This document shows positions 8,436 to 14,857 of a stretch of DNA of 47,294 nucleotides, piece after piece; within the stretch, counting starts at the first letter, position 1, and each line of letters opens with the position of its first letter. The notes under the pieces were generated by a model that was given only the letters and a program-made list of their open reading frames with translations, did no database searches and was not told the DNA's origin. The stretch is from a virus: the IMG/VR virus record IMGVR_UViG_3300050821_002777, positions 1-47,294 of that record; one strand, written 5' to 3'. The position numbers were made by a program, and so were the translations under genes.

Positions 8436-8629
8436 TTGACCACCTGCATGCGCTTACGAGGCTGCTTGCCAGCACGGGCAAGAGGGTCATTGGTCGGGCC
8501 AGACGGGGCCGAGAGTTGGCCGGAGGAGTGAAGGTCCGCAGCGGCGATCAGGAAGTTCGCCGGGTTCACCCCGGCCGTTGCTTGGGCCTTGGCCATTTCA
8601 TCCGCGGGAAGCAGGGGGGCTGTGGGCAT
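8432..8629 (-). CDS. Short hypothetical protein between portal and terminase
   Basis: A 65-residue protein, MPTAPLLPADEM start, that overlaps the portal start by ATGA and begins one base after the stop of the next small gene. It has one helix-like segment (ANFLIAAADLHSSG) and a basic end (KQPRKRMQVVK). The coupling on both sides supports it as a real gene. I do not recognise a family. Confidence 0.6.
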   Translation of the reverse strand: MPTAPLLPADEMAKAQATAGVNPANFLIAAADLHSSGQLSAPSGPTNDPLARAGKQPRKRMQVVK

Positions 8630-8815
8630 TTACTGGCCGATCAATTGCTTGCCACCGAGGTTACCCGGGGAGGGGAGTGCCCCGGAACCGAGGAAGGTTG
8701 GCTGGGAAGACTTCGGCTTGGGCTTGGAGCCTTGCGGGGCCGAGCCGAATACTGGAGCCGCAGCGGGTGCGTTGGGTAGCTGCGGGAGCGGTGCTGACGG
8801 TGTGCTGGGGGTCAT
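8630..8815 (-). CDS. Pro/Ala-rich short protein
   Basis: A 61-residue low-complexity protein (MTPSTPSAPLPQLPN...), with about one quarter proline and a lysine-rich middle (GSKPKPKSSQP). It overlaps the terminase stop by ATGA and abuts the next gene, which supports expression. Likely disordered; function unknown. Confidence 0.55.
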   Translation of the reverse strand: MTPSTPSAPLPQLPNAPAAAPVFGSAPQGSKPKPKSSQPTFLGSGALPSPGNLGGKQLIGQ

Positions 8816-10389
8816 GCGGCTTCCATGTATTTCGGATCGAATGGATCGTATTCGGTCTTGTGGATTTCTTCCTTCGGGCCCTCTCGGCCAGCGCCATCGT
8901 GTGGGGCCAAGGGTCCGCCGAAGGTAAGGGCAAGGGCATCGAGATCGTCGAGGACGAGGCCGGAGTTTTCTTCCATCAGGTCTTCTTTGGAGACCAGAAG
9001 GATTTCATCGTTCTTGTTGAAGGTATAGCGGATCGCGAGCATGGCGGTGCGGAGATCGGAGTCTTTGGGAAGCATCCCGCCCTTGAGCCAAGAGCGAAGG
9101 GCGCCGTACATCGCGGCCCGCATGTTGGCGTATTTCTCGCCGGTATTGTCATTGGTCGTGCCGGTGATTGAGTCCTTCGCCCCGAATTGGATTTCCCATA
9201 CGTGTAGATGCTTCGCCCGGCAATTATCGACGACACCACCACCGACACCACCGCCGTCGATGAATATGCCGTCGGGGTGCCACTGGGTCCAGCAGTCAAA
9301 GACCCAGTTAGCGAGTTCAACGGTGTTGATGCCGTTGAAAACCTTGCGGGTGATTGAACGAGCATCGCGGCCCTTTCGTGGGAAGATCACCGAGTTGTTG
9401 CGCCCGTAGCGCGCAACGTCAACGCCCATTGCAAGCGGCGTTTGTGGGTCGGTGTACACCTCTCGATCGTCGGCCATCGCAGCGTCGATTTCCGCAGCGG
9501 AGAAGAATTCCATCAAGCCTTGCCGTGGGAACTGGCCAAGGATGCGGATGCGGACGTAGTCGGAATCTTCTCCGTAGGCTTTGATATAGCGCTCGGCCCG
9601 GGACTTGTTGAAGATCGGAACGGTGCGGGAGTCGATCTGGGTCGTGTGCCAGAAGTCATGGTGCTGACCGCCGTCGAAGCACTCGCGGAACCGGCCGAAG
9701 TTCCGGGTCGGGTTGCCGCAGACGAGCCAGATGAGTTGGGTGTCGCGATCGGAGAACGCGCCCTCGGCGGTTTCCCAAATAATGTCTTCGATCTCGGAAG
9801 CTTCGTCGAAGATCATCAGCATTCGCTTGCCTTTGTTGTGAAGGCCTGCGAAGGCTTGGGGATTGGTTTTGGACCATGGGATCATATCGATCCGCCAAGT
9901 GCGTTCTCGCTCAGGGTCCTTGGAGACGAGGGAGGTTGCGTTGAGGGTGAAGAACTCGCGGGCGAACCAGCAAAGGTTGAACCACTTGCCGAGTTCGGCC
10001 CATGTTTTTGTTTTCAGCTGGGTCTCGGTATTGGCAGTGACGACCCCGCGGCAGTCTGGGAAGGTGAACATGGCCCAGATGACGATCATCGAGACGGTGG
10101 CGGATTTGGCGATACCGTGGCCGGATGCGACGGCTTCTTGGATTGCCTCTTGGGGATTCAGGAGACCTTTCTCGATCCGCAGCATCAGGTCCTTAGCCCA
10201 AGGCATAGGCCCGTCATAGGCTTCGAGTGGTGACCCGGGCTCGCCCCAAGGGAACGCGCCCATGCAGAAGTCGTAGGGGGAGTCGCGGACTTCGACCAGC
10301 CACTCGAGAATGGCCTCGTGAGGATTCGAGGGGGCAGAGCGCTCGGAGACCGAAGAGCCATGCTGAGCGTTTCGATCGAGCATCCCCAC
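8812..10389 (-). CDS. terL: Large terminase subunit
   Basis: A 525-residue packaging motor with ATPase and nuclease parts. The ATPase has a variant Walker A, SGHGIAKSA at about 89-97, Walker B LMIFDE at 191-196 and coupling motif VCGNPT at 223-228. The RNase H-like nuclease has GVDVARYG with Asp324, IFIDGG with Asp378 and a distal DDLDAL block. It cuts concatemers and pumps DNA into the procapsid through the portal encoded downstream. It follows the small terminase gene with a 5-base gap. The acronym is used as a general name. Confidence 0.95.
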   Translation of the reverse strand: MGMLDRNAQHGSSVSERSAPSNPHEAILEWLVEVRDSPYDFCMGAFPWGEPGSPLEAYDGPMPWAKDLMLRIEKGLLNPQEAIQEAVASGHGIAKSATVSMIVIWAMFTFPDCRGVVTANTETQLKTKTWAELGKWFNLCWFAREFFTLNATSLVSKDPERERTWRIDMIPWSKTNPQAFAGLHNKGKRMLMIFDEASEIEDIIWETAEGAFSDRDTQLIWLVCGNPTRNFGRFRECFDGGQHHDFWHTTQIDSRTVPIFNKSRAERYIKAYGEDSDYVRIRILGQFPRQGLMEFFSAAEIDAAMADDREVYTDPQTPLAMGVDVARYGRNNSVIFPRKGRDARSITRKVFNGINTVELANWVFDCWTQWHPDGIFIDGGGVGGGVVDNCRAKHLHVWEIQFGAKDSITGTTNDNTGEKYANMRAAMYGALRSWLKGGMLPKDSDLRTAMLAIRYTFNKNDEILLVSKEDLMEENSGLVLDDLDALALTFGGPLAPHDGAGREGPKEEIHKTEYDPFDPKYMEAA

Positions 10390-10394
10390 CCCCT

Positions 10395-11075
10395 CTACAT
10401 CCGCCGCCGGAAGCCAGCCGGGACCGCGGCGGATTGGTTGGGATCAGGAACTTCACGGGAGGGCGTGGGTTCCTGATCCCTCGGTGCTAAAGCAGGACTT
10501 GGGGATACAACTCTTGCCCCAGCATCGATTACCGTTGTGGTGCCTCGTTTCTTGTTCATCGCTTCGAGCTTCGAGGCGAAGTCGATGTTGACGTTGGTCT
10601 GGGTCGTGCGCTTGCCATAGCCGAAGCGATCGGCCCGGTCGGAAGTGAGGGACATTAGGGTCTTCAGCGGGATCAGTTCGTCCTCTTCATCCGCCCGATC
10701 GAGATGTGCTTCGATTTGCCGCTCGGCCCGGAGCATGTTGGAAACCGAGGTTTCGTAGAACTCATCCTGCGACTCCACGAAAGCCTCGTTCACCCGCTCG
10801 CGGTAGCCAGCGACGAGTTCTTGGAACGCGGGGTCAAGCCGAAGACTGCTGAGCCGGGAATAGGCATAGCCGGTGATCCGGAGGATTTCTTCGTTCCGAA
10901 GACCGGCAGCGACCAGCCGTGCAAGGCGATGGTGGCTATCGCGAAAGCCCTTCAACCGTGTGGTCACCCGCTTCTCACCCTGCCGAAGGCAAGCAAGATC
11001 GTCCCGGGTCAAGACTCGCACGGCGAGTATCCGGGGCGGCGAAGCAAGCTTTCCGCGGTGAAGTTCGGGTTTCAC
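10395..11075 (-). CDS. Small terminase subunit (probable)
   Basis: A 226-residue protein directly upstream of large terminase. Residues 45-90 hold a helix-turn-helix-like stretch (LARLVAAGLRNEEILRITGYAYSR...). The middle is a helical pair (NEAFVESQDEFYETSVSNML, then IEAHLDRADEED) as in oligomerising small terminases, followed by DRADRFGYGKR and NIDFASKLEAM. The C-terminal 40 residues are disordered and end in FRRRM. It would bind the packaging site and activate the motor. The call rests on position, size and HTH rather than on a sequence match. Confidence 0.75.
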   Translation of the reverse strand: MKPELHRGKLASPPRILAVRVLTRDDLACLRQGEKRVTTRLKGFRDSHHRLARLVAAGLRNEEILRITGYAYSRLSSLRLDPAFQELVAGYRERVNEAFVESQDEFYETSVSNMLRAERQIEAHLDRADEEDELIPLKTLMSLTSDRADRFGYGKRTTQTNVNIDFASKLEAMNKKRGTTTVIDAGARVVSPSPALAPRDQEPTPSREVPDPNQSAAVPAGFRRRM

Positions 11076-11470
11076 AATCGTCTCCAGTTAGCGAAAGCCC
11101 GCGGTTCTGGCGCGGGCGGTAAGCATGGGGCGGGCATTAGGTCGATGAGCATGTCCAAGCTCATCACCGGGACTGGCTTTTGTTTCACGTTATACTTCGG
11201 CTGATACCTCTGGATCAGCTCTTTCTCCGTTCGATCCAATTCCCCAAGGGCGCAAGGCATAACCATCACCCGGTCGAAGAACATCGCCACCGAGTTCTTC
11301 CCCCGCTTCCGGCCCCGCTGCGCAGCATGCGTCGCAACCCTCGGCGCGAGCTTCACACTCTGGCCAACATAAACAATCTCGTCCTTCTTCATCAGCAGGT
11401 AAATCCCGCTTCGAAGCAAGAACGAAACATCCGCAAACCCCTCCGGAACCACGGCACAATTCTCCATCAT
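11072..11470 (-). CDS. GIY-YIG nuclease, single domain
   Basis: A 132-residue GIY-YIG endonuclease. Visible are GIY at 22-24, YVG at 34-36, the Arg44-x3-His48 pair and the metal-binding Glu82 in TEKELIQRYQPKYN. No DNA-binding extension is present beyond about 30 residues. It is the first gene of the virion transcript, just before the terminase genes, a position often held by HNH nucleases that assist terminase; it could serve packaging or be a free-standing homing-type nuclease. A consensus promoter ends only eight bases before the first ATG, so the message may be leaderless; the second ATG is the next codon. Confidence 0.88.
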   Translation of the reverse strand: MMENCAVVPEGFADVSFLLRSGIYLLMKKDEIVYVGQSVKLAPRVATHAAQRGRKRGKNSVAMFFDRVMVMPCALGELDRTEKELIQRYQPKYNVKQKPVPVMSLDMLIDLMPAPCLPPAPEPRAFANWRRL

Positions 11471-11478
11471 CTACTTCC

Positions 11479-11507
11479 AGTATACCCTCCGGCTTTCAAA
11501 AAGTCAA
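11479..11507 (-). promoter_or_regulatory. Sigma-70-type promoter for the virion module
   Basis: On the minus strand: TTGACT (11507-11502), a 17-base spacer, TATACT (11484-11479). This is one mismatch per box from consensus. The expected start of transcription, near 11472, is at or next to the start codon of the GIY-YIG gene. No other strong minus-strand promoter was seen in the virion half, so it may drive the whole leftward module. Confidence 0.85.
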
Positions 11508-11701
11508 CTCCCCTGCCCTCACCCTTGTGAAGAGTATGGCTCCTTCGTTCGAGGAAAAAATATTAGATATGGCTAGTTGAAAAATGGAAACTTTTGCGCG
11601 GGGCATAATGGGGGCCCCGCGCAAGACAAAATTTTGGCCCCCGGGGCTTGCGCCGCGAGGGCCTTGGATGGTGTGGGCTCTGGTATGCCAGATGCCAGTG
11701 G
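11508..11701. other. Intergenic stretch without a gene
   Basis: This part holds an A/T-rich segment around 11552-11590, the GC-rich hairpin listed separately at 11594-11624 and a GGCCCCCGGGGC palindrome near 11636. Reading frames here look like noise. Confidence 0.5.
11594..11624 (-). terminator. Strong GC hairpin, possible terminator
   Basis: TTGCGCGGGGC (11594-11604) pairs perfectly with GCCCCGCGCAA (11614-11624), an 11-bp stem with a 9-base loop. In the minus direction it follows the gene at 11702-11959 and is followed by an A/T-rich run (AAGTTTCCATTTTTC), though the T run is not directly at the stem. It may end the small leftward transcript before the virion promoter. It could instead be a replication or processing structure. 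Confidence 0.45.
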
Positions 11702-11959
11702 CTAGTCCTTGGTGGCCAGCAGGGTCTTGTTGGTCTCGATGAACGAGGCGATCTGCTGGCGACAGGCGAAGAGGCGTTCCCATTGGCCGCGATAGAGGGT
11801 GACGGGGAAGCGGCCTAGGCCATAGACGGAGAGCGCGCCCTTTTCGGAGACTTTCAGGGTGATGGCCTTCGGCTTGTTAGCTTCTTCAAGCTTGGCGAGC
11901 AAGGCGGGGATAAGGTTAGCCATTTCTTCAGCGGTCATCTTTGAGACATCGATGTTCAT
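11702..11959 (-). CDS. Small conserved phage protein
   Basis: An 85-residue protein. The N-terminal half is helical (MTAEEMANLIPALLAKLEE), the C-terminal half has two strands and a helix (LKVSEKGALSVYGLGRFPVT, YRGQWERLFACRQQIASFI). The block GLGRFPVTLYRGQWERL is one I recall from small proteins of many tailed phages of unknown role. The start is preceded by GGAG at 8 bases. It is the only leftward gene in the divergent region and lies outside the strong virion promoter, so it may be separately regulated. Confidence 0.7.
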   Translation of the reverse strand: MNIDVSKMTAEEMANLIPALLAKLEEANKPKAITLKVSEKGALSVYGLGRFPVTLYRGQWERLFACRQQIASFIETNKTLLATKD

Positions 11960-11971
11960 GGTCTTGGCTCC

Positions 11972-12108
11972 GTTGCAGCGTCGCAGCGTGATTGCGGCGA
12001 CAGGGGCAATATGCGCCTCGATTGTGGCGCGAATAAGGCGGGTCGATCACAAAGGCGTGATGTTGCAGCGCAAGGAGTGCGGCGCAGCGAAGGACAGTGG
12101 TTGCAGCG
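11972..12108. repeat. Three copies of GTTGCAGCG
   Basis: Exact 9-mers GTTGCAGCG lie at 11972-11980, 12062-12070 and 12100-12108, with related CGCAGCG words between them. They are in the non-coding region between the divergent modules, left of the inverted repeat, and could be binding sites for a regulator or initiator. Confidence 0.5.
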
Positions 12109-12165
12109 CAGCATTGGCCGGGGCAAAGGGCCGGGTGCCTGCTCGAATCCCCACCTGCACGCCCC

Positions 12166-12390
12166 GATACTACCCCGATTATCCCGCGATTAGTCCTCGA
12201 TGGTCTCATTGGCAAACCACCTATACCCGTGCCCCTGTCTCCCTCGGTCTATGGCCCTCCTCCGTCGGCCTTCTATCTACCACCACTCACACACACACTA
12301 CACACAGAGACAGATAGGGGTATAGGGCTTCCTGTTTCTGGAATGAGACCACCGGGGTAGTATCGCGGTATTATCGGGGGATAATCGGGG
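12166..12390. repeat. Long imperfect inverted repeat
   Basis: Blocks of the left arm recur in reverse complement and in mirrored order on the right: GATACTACCCC (12166-12176) with GGGGTAGTATC (12354-12364); TGGTCTCATT (12201-12210) with AATGAGACCA (12342-12351); CTATACCC (12221-12228) with GGGTATAG (12318-12325); TGTCTC (12236-12241) with GAGACA (12307-12312). A further pair, CCCCGATTATCCC (12173-12185) and GGGATAATCGGGG (12378-12390), extends the right arm. The arms are about 75 and 60-85 bases with an AC-rich centre. Confidence 0.8.
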
Positions 12391-12412
12391 AGGCTGCGCC
12401 AGCAAATTGGTG

Positions 12413-12441
12413 TTGACAATTGGTGTGGTTTGGTGTATACT
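12413..12441 (+). promoter_or_regulatory. Sigma-70-type early promoter with direct repeats
   Basis: TTGACA (12413-12418), a 17-base spacer, TATACT (12436-12441). The word TTGGTGT occurs three times across the core (12407-12413, 12420-12426, 12430-12436), touching both boxes, so a repressor bound to them would block polymerase. It would drive the rightward module from 12.6 kb. Confidence 0.9.
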
Positions 12442-12447
12442 GAAGGG

Positions 12448-12622
12448 ATGATGAGACATTGCGCCTCACACGATTGTGATCGGGAACTCGAATGTTCCCG
12501 GAACGTCCCGTGAACGCGGTCGTTTTTTCGCCACAATTGCGGCGCATACTAGCGGCATGGGGTGGATACACCACTCCGGCAGGGTCGGATGGCCCTTGCG
12601 AAACCTAATGGAGTTCGGCTCT
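12448..12622 (+). promoter_or_regulatory. Untranslated early leader with hairpins
   Basis: About 175 bases lie between the early promoter and the first supported start codon. CGGGAAC (12481-12487) and GTTCCCG (12494-12500) form a perfect 7-bp hairpin. A weaker CCG/CGG stem is followed by a run of six T at 12532-12537, which could act as an attenuator. One copy of the ACTCCGGCA repeat is at 12564-12581. Confidence 0.5.
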
Positions 12623-12910
12623 ATGAATACCAAAGACAAGCGAAGGAAGTATCCGGAGAGGTATCTGCGGAAGGATGCGAGGACTAGGGTTTATGCGGCC
12701 CTTTACGGCCCGGCTAATAACGCTGGGGTCCATGCGGGTAATGATCCTACCATTGCCGAAGGCCGCAGGCTGCCGTTTTATTGGGAATGGGAAACGGCTA
12801 GTGCTGAGTTTAGGGGGAATATTGACGCTGCGCAGTTCTCCCCGGCTCGTAGAGCAATGCTAGAGGCGAAGTTGGAGGGCTTGAAGCATGCCAAGCCGAA
12901 GGGGGGATAG
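12623..12910 (+). CDS. First early protein, hypothetical
   Basis: A 95-residue protein. The start MNTKDKRRKYP is chosen for a GGAG at 9 bases; an in-frame ATG five codons upstream lacks a ribosome site. The sequence is basic at both ends, with PFYWEWETASAEF in the middle and a helical C-terminal part (ARRAMLEAKLEGLKHAK). First gene after the early promoter, where host-takeover proteins are common. No family recognised. Confidence 0.65.
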   Translation: MNTKDKRRKYPERYLRKDARTRVYAALYGPANNAGVHAGNDPTIAEGRRLPFYWEWETASAEFRGNIDAAQFSPARRAMLEAKLEGLKHAKPKGG

Positions 12911-12912
12911 TG

Positions 12913-13131
12913 ATGCAACGCAAGCACACTTATCACAGGCAATTCACAGACCTTGGTGATGCCCAGCAGAAGCTTATCGCTCAGGGCTATACCCAGCCAG
13001 TTGCAGATTATGGCATCTGGGTGCAGAACATGACAGGCGATGGTGGCGGGGTTGAGTATGCCCAGATCGAAAGCCATTCGAATTGTTATTTCATCCGCCA
13101 TTGGTATGTGCCAGAGGGGGATGGGCAATGA
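12913..13131 (+). CDS. Small early protein
   Basis: A 72-residue protein (MQRKHTYHRQFTDL...) with alternating polar and aromatic residues and no clear motif. ATG at 12913 is preferred because a GGGGGG run lies 6 bases before it; the GTG at 12910 is the alternative. It overlaps the next gene by ATGA. Function unknown. Confidence 0.6.
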   Translation: MQRKHTYHRQFTDLGDAQQKLIAQGYTQPVADYGIWVQNMTGDGGGVEYAQIESHSNCYFIRHWYVPEGDGQ

Positions 13132-13370
13132 CTGATCCATCAACCTATCAAGCATTGGCTATTCGAGCAGGGTTGAAGCTCTATGCCAAGACAGGGATGA
13201 AGCCGAACTCAGCATGGACGCCGGGGAATATGCTGCGGACTGCGGGCAGGATTACCGGCAAGACCTATAGCCAAAGGCAATACGAGCAAGCCGCTGCGGA
13301 CCTGTTGGAATGGGTGGCGCAGCGGACGGTGGAACGGGCTTTGGATATACAACTCCGGCAGGGAGATTAG
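13128..13370 (+). CDS. Small early helical protein
   Basis: An 80-residue protein, MTDPSTYQALA start, with three predicted helices (QALAIRAGLKLYAKTG, TPGNMLRTAGRITG, QYEQAAADLLEWVAQRTVERAL). The middle block resembles small proteins of other phages that I remember but cannot name. It is coupled to the gene before it by ATGA. The last codons lie in one of the ACTCCGGCA repeats. Confidence 0.65.
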   Translation: MTDPSTYQALAIRAGLKLYAKTGMKPNSAWTPGNMLRTAGRITGKTYSQRQYEQAAADLLEWVAQRTVERALDIQLRQGD

Positions 13371-13373
13371 CCT

Positions 13374-13523
13374 ATGGATAAATTCATCCTCAGCTATGTC
13401 AACTTGCCCGAGACTGACGTGCGACTTGACATGCAGTTCGATACTATTGATCTGTTGATAGTCTTTGTGAACAAATCGTTCCCAACTCGCACTAGCTATC
13501 AGATTATCGTGGTTCGGAAGTAA
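13374..13523 (+). CDS. Very small early protein
   Basis: A 49-residue protein, MDKFILSYVNLPETDV start and IIVVRK end. GGGAG lies 8 bases before the ATG and overlaps the end of the ACTCCGGCA repeat region. It looks like a strand-helix-strand fold (FILSYVNL, IDLLIVFVN, SYQIIVV). It is too short for a confident family call, but the ribosome site and spacing support translation. Confidence 0.6.
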   Translation: MDKFILSYVNLPETDVRLDMQFDTIDLLIVFVNKSFPTRTSYQIIVVRK

Positions 13524-13568
13524 CATACACAACTCCAGCAATCAATCCAACCCAAACGGAGGACTAAC

Positions 13569-13730
13569 ATGATCCAATCTTCCTTTACCAAAGCCTGCAA
13601 GGAATATTTCGGATTCAAGCCGGGGCAGAACCTCACGGAGTTCATGGGTGAGATCAAGGCCCTGACTGGCGAGGATCGGGAGTGGTTCAAGCGGGAGTTT
13701 GTCAAGGTCGGGATTGAGATTATCAATTAG
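13569..13730 (+). CDS. Very small early protein
   Basis: A 53-residue protein, MIQSSFTKACKEYFG start, EIIN end. A strong GGAGGA is 5 bases before the ATG. It is amphipathic and charged (EFMGEIKALTGEDREWFKREF), likely helical. A copy of the ACTCCGGCA repeat lies 28 bases upstream. Function unknown; small acidic-helical early proteins often bind host enzymes, which is only a possibility here. Confidence 0.65.
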   Translation: MIQSSFTKACKEYFGFKPGQNLTEFMGEIKALTGEDREWFKREFVKVGIEIIN

Positions 13731-13778
13731 GATTTCGATACACAACTCCGGCATCCATTCCGGCATTCGATGCCTTAC

Positions 13779-13893
13779 GGCGGGCGGACTTCGGTCCTAC
13801 CCGCCTTAGGGCGTTAGGAGAGGGAAGCCTCTCCCCTGTTGCGGACCATAGAAGCCGGGCAATAAGGCACTTGCTGCCTTCGCTGACGGGCTT
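13779..13893 (+). ncRNA. Cluster of stable hairpins in an untranslated gap
   Basis: Within a 213-base gene-free gap lie three stems. GGCGGG/CCCGCC with an inner GGAC-TTCG-GTCC tetraloop covers 13779-13805. GGAGAGG-GAAG-CCTCTCC covers 13817-13834. AAGGCA-CTTGC-TGCCTT (13864-13880) is enclosed by AAGCC/GGCTT (13852-13893). The UUCG loop and lack of coding sense suggest a functional RNA or leader for the gene at 13944. Confidence 0.55.
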
Positions 13894-13943
13894 AGTGTTC
13901 GGGGCAGAACCCATAGACGTCACTGTAACCAAGGTACCATACG

Positions 13944-14639
13944 ATGACTGACGTATCGGTTGAAACTACTGTGGATGGCCCAGCCCCCGCAGATTTTATT
14001 GCCCAAATCGAGCTTAAAGGCGGTGCGGGCAGTATTGAACTGAACTTCTCGGCCCTGCCTGATGAAACCTACCGCGCTATCATGATTGCTGGCGCAGAGG
14101 CTTTCCTCAGCAAAGCCAACGGTGCGACGAAGTCCCTTGCGGGGATTACGAAGCTCGAAGGCAAGGAGTTGGAAGATCGGAAGAAGGAAGTCCGAGAGGC
14201 AGCGGAAAAGACAGCCCAGCAGCTACGCGATGGGATTGTCCCCGGTGCCAAGAAGGCTAAAGCTTCCGGTGCGGAGGCGACTGAAGCCATGCGTCTTGCG
14301 AAGAACATGGTCAAGGACCTTATCCGCAACTCCGGCCAGAAGATCGGGGCCTATTCGGCCAAGGAACTCACCGCGGCTGCCAAGGTCGTCTTGGAGCGGA
14401 ACCCGCATCTTATGGAGTTGGCTCGCAAGAACCTCTCCGAGCGGGCTCAAGAGGCTAAGGGCTCGAAGGCCCTTGATCTGAAAGGCCTCTTCGGTGCCAA
14501 GGCTGAGTCGGACGATGTGAAGGCAAAGCCCAAGGTCGCGCCGAAGCGTAAGGAGAAGGGCGAAAAGGCTCCTCTCTCTGCAACGCAGGCCGGCAAGGCT
14601 GCGCCGAGGCAGAAGCCAACGCATGGCACTGCCCACTAA
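13944..14639 (+). CDS. Lys/Ala-rich early protein
   Basis: A 231-residue protein. The first 60 residues are mixed strand/helix (DFIAQIELKGGAGSIELNFSALPDET), the middle is helical and Lys-rich (GKELEDRKKEVREAAEKTAQ), and the last 45 residues are a very basic disordered tail (KPKVAPKRKEKGEKAP...). Such a tail suggests nucleic acid binding. The ribosome site is weak (AAGG at 9 bases), and the gene lies between two structured RNA regions, so its expression may be RNA-controlled. No family recognised. Confidence 0.75.
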   Translation: MTDVSVETTVDGPAPADFIAQIELKGGAGSIELNFSALPDETYRAIMIAGAEAFLSKANGATKSLAGITKLEGKELEDRKKEVREAAEKTAQQLRDGIVPGAKKAKASGAEATEAMRLAKNMVKDLIRNSGQKIGAYSAKELTAAAKVVLERNPHLMELARKNLSERAQEAKGSKALDLKGLFGAKAESDDVKAKPKVAPKRKEKGEKAPLSATQAGKAAPRQKPTHGTAH

Positions 14640-14709
14640 CGCCTGAACGGACCGAGCAATAGGCACGCTGAAGCCAGCCAGAAAAGCCTAGGATCGGCCG
14701 AGGAGACAA

Positions 14710-14819
14710 GGGGCCAGATGCCCCAAGCAGGGGAAGCAATGAGAACGGGTCAGAGGTTGAACTCTTAGGGAGGTTGAACTCCCAGCCCAATACAATCTCA
14801 GGATTCCCCTGCCCTTTTT
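14710..14819 (+). ncRNA. Multi-branched leader RNA ending in a T run
   Basis: An outer stem, GCAGGGGAA (14727-14735) with TTCCCCTGC (14804-14812), continues as TGAGA (14740-14744) with TCTCA (14796-14800). It encloses two similar hairpins built on the repeated word GAGGTTGAACTC: 14753-14764 and the stronger GGGAG-GTTGAA-CTCCC at 14768-14783. GGGGC-CAGAT-GCCCC (14710-14724) lies just before. Five T follow the outer stem at 14815-14819, so it could act as a terminator or attenuator upstream of the gene at 14858. Confidence 0.6.
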
Positions 14820-14857
14820 AAGCGATGGAAAAGCAAGTCCACTCGAAAGGAAATGTC

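Larger units (their letters stand above)
11960..12412. other. Divergent control region, candidate origin
   Basis: There is no convincing gene between the leftward gene starting at 11959 and the rightward promoter at 12413. The region contains the GTTGCAGCG repeats, the long imperfect inverted repeat and an AC-rich centre (12281-12306). Position between oppositely transcribed modules and repeat content fit a replication origin or a two-way control region. This is inference. Confidence 0.45.
12564..13753 (+). repeat. Four copies of GATAYACAACTCCGGCA
   Basis: Copies at 12564-12581, 13343-13360, 13523-13540 and 13736-13753 share the core ATA(C/T)AC(A/C)ACTCC(G/A)GCA. Each lies before a gene start at 12623, 13374, 13569 and 13944; two fall in short gaps, one in the end of a coding region and one in the promoter leader. 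They could be regulator or RNA-processing sites, or seams left by gene shuffling. Confidence 0.65.

Noticed and set aside
11496-11783. Minus-strand open frame across the virion promoter
   Set aside because: It overlaps the promoter, the strong hairpin and the end of a better supported gene, and has no ribosome site.
12121-12160. TCGAATCC word near 12133 as a possible tRNA T-arm
   Set aside because: The flanking bases do not pair as a 5-bp T stem and no cloverleaf can be built.
12097-12360. Plus-strand open frame across the inverted repeat
   Set aside because: It spans both arms and the AC-rich centre, has no ribosome site and low-complexity Pro/His/Thr content.
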